Of a DNA stretch of 64,000 bases, positions 1 to 8,184 are shown in pieces. Source of the DNA: Hyphomonas oceanitis SCH89 (GTDB taxonomy: Bacteria; Pseudomonadota; Alphaproteobacteria; Caulobacterales; Hyphomonadaceae); NCBI RefSeq assembly GCF_000685295.1, contig NZ_ARYL01000002.1:1-64000 (forward strand). Direction: 5' to 3'. The notes below the pieces were generated by a model. That model saw only the letters and a program-made list of their open reading frames with translations, was not told where the DNA came from and did not search any database. Position 1 is the first letter of the stretch, and every line of letters begins with the position of its first letter. Both the position numbers and the translations under genes were made by a program.

Positions 1-2447
1 TTTCGCAGCCTGAAGCCGTGCCCCCTCCGACCGCTGCGCGGCCACCTCCCCCGCTTGCGGGGGAGGATAAGAAAAGGCCCGCGCTGCACACGCTCTATAT
101 CTCGCCGCTGAAGGCGCTGGCGGTGGATGTGCAGAGGAATCTCATGGCGCCGGTGGGCGACATGGGGCTGGATATAAGGATCGAGACACGCACGGGCGAC
201 ACGCCGTCCCATGTGCGCCAGCGGCAGCGGCGCAACCCGCCGGACGTGCTGCTGACGACGCCGGAGCAGCTGGCGCTTTTCATTGCGTCTGACCATGCGA
301 AGGACTTCTTTGCCGACCTCAAATGCGTGATTATTGATGAGGTGCACGCGATGGCCGCGTCGAAGCGGGGGGACTTGCTGTCGCTTGGCCTGGCCACGCT
401 GGCGGAATGGGCGCCGGCCTGCCGGTTCATCGGGCTCTCCGCGACAGTGAAGGAACCGGAGGAACTGGCGCGGTGGCTGGATGTGCGGCCTTCTCCCCTC
501 CGTCAGCCGGCTGCGCCGTCTGCCACCTCCCCCGCAAGCGGGGGAGGAGAAGCGGGTGGTGTACGCATCATCCGTGCCGAGGGCGGCGTTTCGGCTGAGG
601 TGGATATCCTTGTCTCGCGTGAGCGGATTCCGTGGTCGGGGCATTCGGGGCGGTTTGCCGTGCCGGAAGTGTATGAGGCCATCAAAGGCGCGAAGATGGC
701 GCTGGTGTTCGTGAATACGCGCAGCCAGGCCGAGTTCATGTTCCAGGAGCTGTGGCGGGCGAATGAGGACGGGCTGCCGATTGCGCTGCACCATGGCTCG
801 CTGGCCAGGGAGCAGCGTGTGCGCGTCGAGGCGGCGATGGCCGCCGGGCAGCTGAAGGCGGTGGTGTGTACGTCGACGCTCGATCTCGGCATTGACTGGG
901 GCGAGGTGGACTTGGTGATCCAGATGGGCGCGCCGAAGGGCGCCGCGCGCCTGATCCAGCGGATCGGCCGGGCGAACCACCGGATGGACGAGGCAAGCCG
1001 GGCCGTGCTGGTGCCGACGAACCGGTTCGAGGTGCTGGAATGCCGTGCGGCGGAGGCGGCGGTCGAGGCGGGCGAGATTGATGGCGAGGGCTTGCGGCAG
1101 GGATCGCTCGACGTGCTGGCGCAGCATGTGATGGGCCGGGCCTGCGGCGACGGGTTCGACCTCGCGCCGCTCTATGATGAGATCATCCGCGCGGCGCCCT
1201 ATGCCTGGCTCGACTGGGAGACGTTCGAGCGGATTGTCGATTTCGTGGCGAGCGGCGGCTATGCGCTGAAGACCTATGACCGGTTCCACCGGATCGTGCG
1301 GCGGCCCGACGGGCGCTGGGTGGCGCGTACACGGCAGGACGCGCAGCAGCACCGGATGAATGTCGGCGCGATTGTCGAGGCGGTGCAATTGTCGGTGCGG
1401 CTGGCAAGCTTTGTGGGGAAGGGGGAAGGCCCCCTCCGCCCTGCGGGCACCTCCCCCGCAGGCGAGGGAGGATCAGGCCGAACGGTGCGGGCGGGGCACA
1501 AGCTGGGGGAGGTGGAGGAATATTTCATCTCGACACTGGTGCCGGGCGACACGTTCCTGTTCGGCGGCGAAGTGCTGCGCCTGATCGGCGTCGAAGGGCT
1601 CGATGCGCTTGTGGTGCGGGCGGTAGGCGAGAAGCCGGCCATACCGAGTTACAATGGCGGGAAATTTCCGCTGACGACCTTTCTGGCCGAGCGGGTGCGC
1701 CAGATGATCCATGACCCGGCGCAATGGGACGCACTGCCGGGGCCCGTGCGCGAGTGGTTTGAAGTACAGGTGCGGCGCTCCAGCATTCCGCCGCCGGACC
1801 ATTTGCTGGTGGAGACTTTCCCGCGCGGCGAGCGGCATTACATGGTCTGCTATCCGTTCGAGGGGCGCCTCGCGCACCAGACGCTGGGCATGCTGCTGAC
1901 GCGGCGGCTGGAGCGGATGGGGGCAAAACCGCTGGGCTTCGTGGCGAGCGAATATGCGATGTCGGTCTGGGCGATGGAGGACATGTCTGGGCTGGACATG
2001 GGCGACTTGTTCCATCCGGACATGATGGGCGACGATCTGGAGGAGTGGCTGGACGAGAGCGCGCTGATGAAGCGGACCTTTGCGCACTGCGCGCAGATCT
2101 CCGGCCTGATCGCGCGCAACCTTCCGGGCAAGGAGAAGAATTCGCGGCAGGTGAGCTTTTCGTCGGACCTGATCTATGACGTGCTGCGCAGCCACGAGCC
2201 GGACCATATCTTGCTGCAGGCAGCGCGGCAGGATGCGGCGACAGGCCTGCTGGACGTGCGGCGCCTGTCGGACATGCTGGTCCGGATACGCGGCAAGATC
2301 GACCACAATGTGCTGGACCATATCAGCCCGTTTGCCGTGCCGGTCATGCTGGAGATCGGGCGGGAGCCGGTGTTCGGGGCCTCGGTGCAGGACGCGGTGT
2401 TGGGGGAGGCAGAGGCGGACCTGGTGCGGGACGCGATGCGGGATTAG
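1..2447 (+). CDS. Ligase-associated DEXH-box DNA helicase (Lhr-like), 5' truncated
   Basis: The reading frame is open to the left edge of the window, so the true start and the Walker A motif lie upstream; the GTG at 18 is not the start. Seen in order, numbered from that GTG: motif Ia ISPLKAL (28-34), TTPEQ (80-84), DEVH box (107-110), SAT (141-143), motif IV LVFVNTRSQAE, motif VI QRIGRANHR, then the long C-terminal region of the Lhr family. The family is known to sit with an ATP-dependent DNA ligase, an exonuclease and PdeM in a DNA-damage operon; PdeM follows here, which fits. It should be an ATP-driven 3'-5' DNA helicase acting in repair. Oddity: three copies of one palindromic repeat are translated in frame as Pro/Gly/Ala-rich inserts (about residues 1-17, 159-178 and 471-486), all in places where the family has variable loops. 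Confidence 0.93.
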   Translation, partial: SQPEAVPPPTAARPPPPLAGEDKKRPALHTLYISPLKALAVDVQRNLMAPVGDMGLDIRIETRTGDTPSHVRQRQRRNPPDVLLTTPEQLALFIASDHAKDFFADLKCVIIDEVHAMAASKRGDLLSLGLATLAEWAPACRFIGLSATVKEPEELARWLDVRPSPLRQPAAPSATSPASGGGEAGGVRIIRAEGGVSAEVDILVSRERIPWSGHSGRFAVPEVYEAIKGAKMALVFVNTRSQAEFMFQELWRANEDGLPIALHHGSLAREQRVRVEAAMAAGQLKAVVCTSTLDLGIDWGEVDLVIQMGAPKGAARLIQRIGRANHRMDEASRAVLVPTNRFEVLECRAAEAAVEAGEIDGEGLRQGSLDVLAQHVMGRACGDGFDLAPLYDEIIRAAPYAWLDWETFERIVDFVASGGYALKTYDRFHRIVRRPDGRWVARTRQDAQQHRMNVGAIVEAVQLSVRLASFVGKGEGPLRPAGTSPAGEGGSGRTVRAGHKLGEVEEYFISTLVPGDTFLFGGEVLRLIGVEGLDALVVRAVGEKPAIPSYNGGKFPLTTFLAERVRQMIHDPAQWDALPGPVREWFEVQVRRSSIPPPDHLLVETFPRGERHYMVCYPFEGRLAHQTLGMLLTRRLERMGAKPLGFVASEYAMSVWAMEDMSGLDMGDLFHPDMMGDDLEEWLDESALMKRTFAHCAQISGLIARNLPGKEKNSRQVSFSSDLIYDVLRSHEPDHILLQAARQDAATGLLDVRRLSDMLVRIRGKIDHNVLDHISPFAVPVMLEIGREPVFGASVQDAVLGEAEADLVRDAMRD
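20..67 (+). repeat. Palindromic element, copy 1, inside the helicase gene
   Basis: A C-rich lead (CCCCCTCCG) and a variable GC segment are followed by a perfect 10-bp inverted repeat, CCTCCCCCGC (45-54) and GCGGGGGAGG (57-66), with a TT centre. It is read in a different frame from copies 2 and 3: the bases of the left arm are read as Pro codons. No stop codon is introduced. Confidence 0.85.
494..548 (+). repeat. Palindromic element, copy 2, inside the helicase gene
   Basis: It has the same layout as copy 1: CCCCTCCG lead, variable GC segment, then CCTCCCCCGC (526-535) and GCGGGGGAGG (538-547) around an AA centre. It is translated as roughly SPLRQPAAPSATSPASGGGE between the SAT motif region and the strand VRIIRAEGG, a linker position. 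Confidence 0.85.
1429..1472 (+). repeat. Palindromic element, copy 3, inside the helicase gene
   Basis: CCCCCTCCG lead, short GC segment, then CCTCCCCCGC (1450-1459) and the imperfect right arm GCGAGGGAGG (1462-1471) around an AG centre. It is read in the same frame as copy 2, giving TSPAGEGG, just before the conserved LGEVEEYF stretch. The one-base arm mismatch suggests it is older or drifting. Confidence 0.82.
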
Positions 2448-2474
2448 CGGGGCACCCACCCGATTAACAAAGAG

Positions 2475-2561
2475 GCTCATCCTGAGCGAAGTCGAAGGAT
2501 GCGCCTCGTGCGATGCAGACCGGAAGCCCGCGCCCGTCCTTCGACTTCGCTCAGGATGAGC
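2475..2561. repeat. Dispersed 25-bp inverted repeat, copy A
   Basis: The left arm (2475-2499, beginning GCTCATCCTGAGCG) and the right arm (2537-2561, ending CAGGATGAGC) are perfect reverse complements over 25 bp, with a 37-bp spacer. The same two arms recur at 42854-42928 with a different spacer. It lies between the helicase and pdeM and would form a long hairpin in the operon transcript. Confidence 0.9.
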
Positions 2562-2621
2562 GCTTGGGAGATGTGGATTCTGCGTTTGACCCGGTTCGCG
2601 ATGCGGGCCATTTTCGGTGTC

Positions 2622-3341
2622 ATGACGGCTCTCGCTGCGCGCCCCTCGGATACGATGCTGCACTTGGCCGGCGAGCTGCTGTTGCCGCTGCCGGAAGGCG
2701 CGCTGTGGTGGGCGGCGGAGCGCGTGCTGGTCGTGTCGGACCTGCACCTGGAAAAGGGCAGTGCCTATGCGGCGCGGGGGCAGATGCTGCCGCCCTATGA
2801 TACCGGGGCGACGCTGAACCTGGTCGAGCGCCTCTGCGCGGCGCTGCGGCCGCGGACGGTGATTTCGCTGGGCGACAGTTTTCATGACCGGGCGGCCGAG
2901 CTGCGCCTGCCCGCTCCTTACGCGGCGCGGATACAGGCGCTGACCGGGGCGCATGACTGGGTCTGGGTGGAGGGCAACCATGACCCCGACCCGCCAGCGT
3001 ATTTGGGCGGACGCGCGGCGAAAGTGTTGCGGATCGGCAGCCTTGTGTTCCGGCATGAGCCGACCGGCGCGGCGGGCGAGATTGCCGGCCACCTGCATCC
3101 GGCGGCCAAGGTGAAGGGGCGCGGGCGACTGGTGCGGCGGCGCTGTTTTGCCAGCGACGGGGCGCGGCTGGTGATGCCGGCCATGGGCACGTTCACCGGC
3201 GGGCTGAATGTGCTGGACGCGGCCTTCGCGCCGCTCTTCCCGGAAGGCCTGATGGCCTTTGCGCTGGGCGGCGAGCGCGTATTTGCGGTGTCAGCCAAAA
3301 GCCTTGTGCCGGATGTGGCCGCAAGCCGCTGGCGGCTTTAG
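2622..3341 (+). CDS. pdeM: Ligase-associated DNA damage response endonuclease PdeM
   Basis: A calcineurin-like metallophosphoesterase of about 239 aa. All metal-binding motifs are visible: SDLHLEKG (DxH), GDSFHD, EGNHD, FRHEP and GHLHP. The family is known to work with the ligase, exonuclease and helicase of the same operon in processing damaged DNA ends; the helicase gene ends 175 bp upstream. The open frame extends back to 2499 but that part translates the inverted repeat, so it is not coding. ATG 2622 is chosen because it gives a short leader before the conserved LHLAGELLLPLPEGALWW; ATG 2655 is nearly as good. Its 3' end overlaps the convergent asmA-like gene by 4 bp. Confidence 0.9.
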   Translation: MTALAARPSDTMLHLAGELLLPLPEGALWWAAERVLVVSDLHLEKGSAYAARGQMLPPYDTGATLNLVERLCAALRPRTVISLGDSFHDRAAELRLPAPYAARIQALTGAHDWVWVEGNHDPDPPAYLGGRAAKVLRIGSLVFRHEPTGAAGEIAGHLHPAAKVKGRGRLVRRRCFASDGARLVMPAMGTFTGGLNVLDAAFAPLFPEGLMAFALGGERVFAVSAKSLVPDVAASRWRL

Positions 3342-5143
3342 CCTTCGGTCTGCGCATTCTTGGCGCGGGAGAGGAGGGCGCCGCAGGGGGCGTCTTTGCC
3401 GCTGCCGGTTTCGATGAAGGGGAGGGCGGCGAGCGGGCCGGCGACCTGCGCGAGGACGACAGCGAGGCCAACTTGCAGCACGGCCTTGCCGTTCAGCGGA
3501 TTGACGCTTGGCTTGCGCAGCGTGCCGCCGAGGGAGACATTGCCGACCAGCGTGCCCCATGAGGCATCCTTGGCGTCAGAGCGTATCTTGATGTCGAGCG
3601 CTTCGGTCTCGAAATCGACATCGCCTTTCATGACGATGAGGCTGTCTTCGGTGTCGAGTACGGCCGGGTTCAGCGTGCCGATGCCCTTGTTGATGTCCAT
3701 GACGACGGCGAGGCAGCGGGCGGGAGTGAAGACCGGATCGGCCTTGTCTTCCGAGGCGAGGAGGACGAGCGCCTCGCCGATATCGAGCCCGAGCGCCTCG
3801 CTGCCGAGGGCGAGGACCTGCGTATCCGTCGACCAGATCGAGAGGCTGCCATTGGCGCGGCCGAACGCGTCGCGCAGGCGGTTGCCGGACATGTCGGCCT
3901 TGAACTCGCCATCGACATTGCCGCGCGCGATCTTGTCCAGCGACAGGCTGGCGAGGGCGACATGGTCGAGCGAGCCGACGACATTGGTTTGGGCCGGCTG
4001 CTGCGTGCCGTCGATCGTGGCATAGGCGGTGATCGTGCCTTCATTGAAGGCAAAACGGGCAAGTTTGGCCTTCACGACACGGCCCGTGATGGTGAAATCG
4101 AGTTCGACGCCGGTGAGGTCGAGCGTGGAATTGATTACCGTGTCAGCGACATAATGCACCTGGCCATCAACGGCATCGAGGCGGGCAAAGTCGATCTCGA
4201 TATTGGGGATGAGGCGGCTGTCGCGCTGATAGGCTTCCTTGGCCTGGCGCTGCGCCTTGCCCACCGTCTCGCCATTGCCGGTGCCGAAGGGGAGGGCGAA
4301 GATGACGCCGAGGTCGTCAAAATCCAGCTGGTTGGATTTGATGTCGGCGGTGATGTAGGGCGTCTCCTTGTCGAGATCGACGAGGATGGAACCCGCAAGG
4401 TCGCTGTCGCCGACCGTGCCGGCAATATCATCGAGGTCATAGGCGCCGGGCTTGATGGCGAGCTGGGCGGTGAGATTGTAGGGCGGCGTATCGGGCGCGG
4501 CGAGGCCGACGAAGCGGGCGATATCAGCCATGTTGTCGCCCTTGATGCGGACGCGGCCACCGAGCGTGCTGCCGCCGGAGGCCTTGGCGCTGCCTTCGAA
4601 ACGGACTTCGGAATCGGCGCCCGTAGCGTGGAGCGTGACGTTACCGTTCTGGACTGAGCCCTCGGCGGAGACCAGCTTCAGCGTGCGCTCGGGCTTCTCC
4701 GGATTGAAGGCGAGATCGATATTGGCGAGGTCGATATAGTCGACCCATTTGCGCAGGTCGGGGCGCGCGCTGTCCTTGCTATCGTCTGACCCGGCGAGGC
4801 TGATGCGGCCGTCGCGGGCGCTGACTTCGGAGAGCCATGGAATGCCGGGCAGGAAGCCGAACACGTTGGCAGAGAGCGCTCCGGTTTTGACTTCGGCCAG
4901 CTGGGGCACGTCAGCGCCGGAAAGGACAAGCGTGCTGAGGGCGGGGAAGCGCAAGTGTGCGGAGGCGACCCTGGCGCCGTCTGGCCCCCAGGCGTTGAGG
5001 GCCCGGTTGACCACGGGGGTGGCGAAACGCGGCTGCGTCATGGCCAGCAGGAAGGCCAGGACGAGCACGGCGAGCGTGAGCAGCGCGGCGCAGATATAGA
5101 ACGCGGTTCGCTCAAGCGAACTGAGGCCGGAAAGGGATTTCAT
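3338..5143 (-). CDS. AsmA family protein
   Basis: A 601-aa protein with one N-terminal membrane segment (about residues 12-35, LLTLAVLVLAFLLAM) and a long beta-rich body. Its C-terminal region, with GNVDGEFKADMSGNRLRDAF and the following stretch ending near GTLRKPSVNPLNGKA, matches the AsmA C-terminal domain. Such proteins are inner-membrane anchored, project into the periplasm, and are linked to outer-membrane biogenesis and lipid transport. ATG 5143 is preferred over the GTG at 5167, which would add only eight residues before the basic MKSL start. Divergent from the S24 regulator. Family assignment is firm; exact role unknown. Confidence 0.85.
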   Translation of the reverse strand: MKSLSGLSSLERTAFYICAALLTLAVLVLAFLLAMTQPRFATPVVNRALNAWGPDGARVASAHLRFPALSTLVLSGADVPQLAEVKTGALSANVFGFLPGIPWLSEVSARDGRISLAGSDDSKDSARPDLRKWVDYIDLANIDLAFNPEKPERTLKLVSAEGSVQNGNVTLHATGADSEVRFEGSAKASGGSTLGGRVRIKGDNMADIARFVGLAAPDTPPYNLTAQLAIKPGAYDLDDIAGTVGDSDLAGSILVDLDKETPYITADIKSNQLDFDDLGVIFALPFGTGNGETVGKAQRQAKEAYQRDSRLIPNIEIDFARLDAVDGQVHYVADTVINSTLDLTGVELDFTITGRVVKAKLARFAFNEGTITAYATIDGTQQPAQTNVVGSLDHVALASLSLDKIARGNVDGEFKADMSGNRLRDAFGRANGSLSIWSTDTQVLALGSEALGLDIGEALVLLASEDKADPVFTPARCLAVVMDINKGIGTLNPAVLDTEDSLIVMKGDVDFETEALDIKIRSDAKDASWGTLVGNVSLGGTLRKPSVNPLNGKAVLQVGLAVVLAQVAGPLAALPFIETGSGKDAPCGALLSRAKNAQTEG

Positions 5144-5194
5144 TTTGCCGTAACGTGCTGAAACCACTTTGGTTCATTGCGATGCGTGGCGGAC

Positions 5195-5223
5195 TTGACG
5201 ATAGGATTATATACCCATTATAC
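5195..5223 (+). promoter_or_regulatory. Sigma-70 type promoter of the S24 regulator
   Basis: TTGACG (5195-5200), a 17-bp spacer, then TTATAC (5218-5223) gives a textbook -35/-10 pair, with the ATG 31 bp downstream of the -10. The AT-rich spacer contains TATA-CCCAT-TATA symmetry, a possible self-binding site for the regulator. The operator idea is inference. Confidence 0.65.
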
Positions 5224-5253
5224 AGGGCGTCGGACAGAACAGGGCCATTTGCC

Positions 5254-5871
5254 ATGCAGCACCGGGATATCTGGCGGGGAATCGACCAGTTGGCCGCGCA
5301 TCACGGCCTGTCGGCCTCGGGCCTTGCCAGGCGGGCGGGGCTGGACCCGACAGCGTTCAACCCCTCCAAACGCGAAGGCGCCGATGGCCGTCCGCGCTGG
5401 CCCTCGACCGAGAGCCTGGCGCGCGTGCTGGAAGCGGTGGGCAGCGGGTTTGATGATTTCGCTGCCATGTTGGAAGGGCGACGCGGGGGCCTCGCGCCGC
5501 TGATCGGCTTTGCGCAGGCGGGGCGGGACGGCTTTTTTGACGATGGTGGTTTTCCGGTCGGCGCGGGCTGGGAAGAGGTGCGGTTTCCGGGGCTCGGCGA
5601 TGAAGCGGTCTATGCGCTGCAGATCAGCGGGGATTCCATGGAGCCGGCCTATCGCGCAGGCGACCGGATCATCGTCGCGCCGGGCGCCGAGGTGAAGCCG
5701 GGCGACCGGGTGGTGGCCAAGACGACCGGCGGCGAAGTGATGGCCAAAGTGCTGGAGCGGCGCAATACGCGCGTTGTGGATCTCGCCTCCCTGAACCCGG
5801 ACTATCCGGTGCGCAGCTTCAAGCCGAACGAGATCGCCTGGATCGCGCGGATATTGTGGGCGAGCCAGTAG
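5254..5871 (+). CDS. LexA-like HTH regulator with S24 self-cleaving domain
   Basis: 205 aa. The N-terminal helix-turn-helix (about residues 8-75, LSASGLARRAGLDPTAFN) is followed by a peptidase S24 domain. The catalytic pair is visible: Ser128 in SGDSMEP and Lys165 in EVMAKVL, spaced 37 residues as in LexA. An Ala-Gly bond at 89-90 (FAQAGRDG) is the likely self-cleavage site. It should be a DNA-binding repressor inactivated by autocleavage, perhaps RecA-assisted. ATG 5254 is used because upstream codons in the frame run through the promoter. It directly precedes the PhyH-type gene, with which it may be co-transcribed. It is not LexA itself: the HTH region is of a different type. Confidence 0.85.
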   Translation: MQHRDIWRGIDQLAAHHGLSASGLARRAGLDPTAFNPSKREGADGRPRWPSTESLARVLEAVGSGFDDFAAMLEGRRGGLAPLIGFAQAGRDGFFDDGGFPVGAGWEEVRFPGLGDEAVYALQISGDSMEPAYRAGDRIIVAPGAEVKPGDRVVAKTTGGEVMAKVLERRNTRVVDLASLNPDYPVRSFKPNEIAWIARILWASQ

Positions 5872-5876
5872 GGGCG

Positions 5877-6551
5877 ATGACAGGCGCGATGGAGGCATTT
5901 GAAGAGACGGGCCGGTTCTGGGTTCGGGATGCCTTGTCGGAAACGGAACTCGCCCTGCTGGATGAAGCTTGCCGCGTTGAGGCGAGGCCAGGTGTCCGGC
6001 TGAAATGGTCTGATGCCCTGCGTGTGGCGCTGGGGCAGGAGAGTTCGATCGGGCGGCTTTGTGAAAGTGTTCTGCCGCGCGCGAAGCCCGTACGGCTCGT
6101 GGCCTTTGACAAGTCGGCGGACGCGAATTGGGGCGTGCCCTGGCATCAGGACCGGGTCATTGCCGTGCGCGCGCGCCATGATCTGGAAGGCTATGGCGCG
6201 TGGGTAAAAAAGGACGGCTTCTGGCATTGCGAGCCGCCGATCAGCATACTGCAATCCATGTTCTTTGTCCGTGTTCATCTCGATGCTGCGGACAGCCATA
6301 ATGGTTGCCTCGAAATTGCGGAGGGCACACATACATTGGGACGCATCGCGTCAGATCAGGCAAAGGATATTGCGATGACCTCACCCGTCGAGATTTGCGA
6401 GGCAAGTCGGGGAGACCTTCTGTTCGTGAAGGCGCTGGCATTGCATCGGTCGTCATCCTCATCGGTCGCGTCAGGCGGGCATCGCCGCGCCCTGAGGATC
6501 GACTATTCAAGCGAGGAATTGCCCTTTCCATTGGAGTGGGTGAGCCATTGA
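5877..6551 (+). CDS. Phytanoyl-CoA dioxygenase (PhyH) family oxygenase
   Basis: 224 aa with the 2-oxoglutarate/Fe(II) facial triad: His90 and Asp92 in WHQDR and a distal His190 in ALHRSSSS, followed by R-x-x-x-R-I-D-Y near residues 204-210, which could bind 2-oxoglutarate. The family hydroxylates varied small molecules, so the substrate cannot be named. The start is taken at ATG 5877, five bases after the stop of the regulator gene, with AGGGG just upstream. The tight spacing suggests translational coupling and possibly control by the same autorepressed promoter. Confidence 0.8.
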   Translation: MTGAMEAFEETGRFWVRDALSETELALLDEACRVEARPGVRLKWSDALRVALGQESSIGRLCESVLPRAKPVRLVAFDKSADANWGVPWHQDRVIAVRARHDLEGYGAWVKKDGFWHCEPPISILQSMFFVRVHLDAADSHNGCLEIAEGTHTLGRIASDQAKDIAMTSPVEICEASRGDLLFVKALALHRSSSSSVASGGHRRALRIDYSSEELPFPLEWVSH

Positions 6552-6638
6552 GGTCAGCCTCCTAAGGAGGATGAGGGGTGGCGTGCGTCGCTGCGGGCGC
6601 TTGTGTTTGAGGGTGATCCTGTGACCCCTCACCCCCGG

Positions 6639-6660
6639 CCCCTCTCCCGAGGGAGAGGGG
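6639..6660. repeat. Perfect 22-bp palindrome between convergent genes
   Basis: CCCCTCTCCC (6639-6648), GA, GGGAGAGGGG (6651-6660), preceded by a C-rich run. Such palindromes are common between genes in GC-rich alphaproteobacteria. It has no T tract, so it is a weak candidate for a two-way terminator between the PhyH gene and the convergent TrmO-like gene. Confidence 0.75.
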
Positions 6661-6664
6661 AGGG

Positions 6665-7132
6665 CTACCAGTAGGTCTCCATGATCTCTTTTGACCAGCC
6701 GGGTTCGCGCAGGGTGCCCCTGGGCTGGAAGCCGGACATGACGGGTTTGATGTCGAGGACGGGGGTGCCGTCGATGGCGTCGAGGCCCTTGAGGTGGAGC
6801 ACTGTGCCGTCGACGGAGAGGATTTCGCAGACCGTGGCGCCGAGCCGGTTGGGGCGGTTCTTGCCGCGCTGGGCGAAGATGCCGATTTTCGGCCAGTCCG
6901 TATTTCCGCGCGGGTGGCGCGCGCCGGTGACGATCTTTGCGTCCGGCACCTGATCGAACAGGAAGATCACTTCGGCATGGGAGAAGGTTTCGAGGCCCAT
7001 CAGCGCTTCTAAGTCGAAGACGGACGTGTCGAGTTCAATCCGGGCGGGAACGCTGTCCCAGTCATCATCGATCGCTTCGGTCCGGTCGCAGCGGACATGC
7101 CCGACGGGACTCATGAGAAACGGGTCTGACAT
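6665..7132 (-). CDS. TrmO-like SAM-dependent methyltransferase (UPF0066/TsaA domain)
   Basis: 155 aa. The block GIFAQRGKNRPNRLG is the hallmark of the TsaA/TrmO beta-barrel, whose E. coli member methylates N6-threonylcarbamoyladenosine at tRNA position 37 using S-adenosylmethionine. It is shorter than E. coli TrmO and lacks its C-terminal domain, so the exact substrate is uncertain. Monocistronic, divergent from the LysR gene across a 116-bp gap. Confidence 0.8.
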   Translation of the reverse strand: MSDPFLMSPVGHVRCDRTEAIDDDWDSVPARIELDTSVFDLEALMGLETFSHAEVIFLFDQVPDAKIVTGARHPRGNTDWPKIGIFAQRGKNRPNRLGATVCEILSVDGTVLHLKGLDAIDGTPVLDIKPVMSGFQPRGTLREPGWSKEIMETYW

Positions 7133-7248
7133 GCGAGTATCTCCTGTGGTGAGACCGCAAAATACACATTCAGGGCGAAAAAGCGATTTCGCAGATGCGG
7201 CACATTCTGTGCTTGCCCTTAAGTCAAACTGGCGTCACAAACCGCCCC

Positions 7249-8154
7249 ATGGATTGGGGTAAGCTCAGATCATTTCACGCGGCGGCCGAAGCGGGCAGCC
7301 TGACATCTGCGGGCGAACGGCTCGGGATATCGCAGTCGGCTGTCTCGCGTCAGATTGCGGCGCTGGAGGAGGCGCTGGGCGTCTCGCTGTTCCAGCGGCA
7401 TGCGCGCGGCCTGGTGATGACCGATAGCGGCCATACGCTGTATCGCTCGACGATGGAGATGGCGGCAGCGGCCACATCGGCCAATGCAGCGCTGAAGGAC
7501 CAGCAGGATACGCCGCAGGGCGAGCTGATCGTGTCGGCGCCGGTGGCGTTCGGGTCGACCTGGCTGGTGCCACGGCTTGGCGGGTTCACGCGCAAGCATC
7601 CGGACCTGCATCTCGACCTGCGACTCGACGATAATGACTATGACCTGCTGAAACTGGAGGCCGAATGCGCCATCCGGCTATGGGCGGCGGACAAGGCCGA
7701 CCTGATCCAGCGCAAGCTCGGTACGGTGGCGACGAACCTCTATGCTTCGCCGGAATACCTGAAGCAGAACGGCATGCCGCGCACGCCGCAGGACCTCGAT
7801 AATCATCGTATCATCGCTTATGGCGACGAAAGTTCGTTGCTGAACGTGATGAGCTTTGCCTGCCGGGTGGGCCGTGATGACAGCCCGCCGCGCCCGGCCT
7901 CGCTGAAGCTGAATAATGTGTTTGCCATGCTGCGGGCGGTGGATGCCGGGCTCGGGATTGCCGATGTGCCGGACTATATGGCCAGCACAATGCCGCGCCT
8001 TATCAAGGTGTTGCCGGAGCATGTCGGGCCGATCTTCGACCTCTACTTCGTCTATCCGAGTGACTTGCGCCGGTCGAAGCGTGTGGCGGCCTTCCGTGAC
8101 TTTGTGACGGCCGAAACGGAGGCCTTGCGCCGTCCGTCCATGCATCAAGGCTAG
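7249..8154 (+). CDS. LysR family transcriptional regulator
   Basis: 301 aa, the normal LysR length. The N-terminal winged HTH is clear (FHAAAEAGSLTSAGERLGIS, then QSAVSRQIAALEEALGVSLF), followed by a periplasmic-binding-like effector domain beginning GELIVSAPVAFGSTWLVP. ATG 7249 (MDWGKLRSFHAA) is chosen because LysR proteins begin just before the first helix; the open frame runs back to 7195. LysR regulators often control the divergent neighbour, here the TrmO-like gene, but I see no clear T-N11-A site to prove it. Ligand unknown. Confidence 0.88.
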   Translation: MDWGKLRSFHAAAEAGSLTSAGERLGISQSAVSRQIAALEEALGVSLFQRHARGLVMTDSGHTLYRSTMEMAAAATSANAALKDQQDTPQGELIVSAPVAFGSTWLVPRLGGFTRKHPDLHLDLRLDDNDYDLLKLEAECAIRLWAADKADLIQRKLGTVATNLYASPEYLKQNGMPRTPQDLDNHRIIAYGDESSLLNVMSFACRVGRDDSPPRPASLKLNNVFAMLRAVDAGLGIADVPDYMASTMPRLIKVLPEHVGPIFDLYFVYPSDLRRSKRVAAFRDFVTAETEALRRPSMHQG

Positions 8155-8184
8155 TTTGAACGTTTGATGAATTGCATTTGTGCA

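Noticed and set aside
2499-2621. A longer N-terminus for PdeM
   Set aside because: The extra codons translate the right arm of a dispersed inverted repeat and there is no ribosome-binding site.
1473-3098. A 541-codon minus-strand open frame opposite the helicase and pdeM
   Set aside because: It crosses two well-supported genes and the inverted repeat, and has no recognisable motif.
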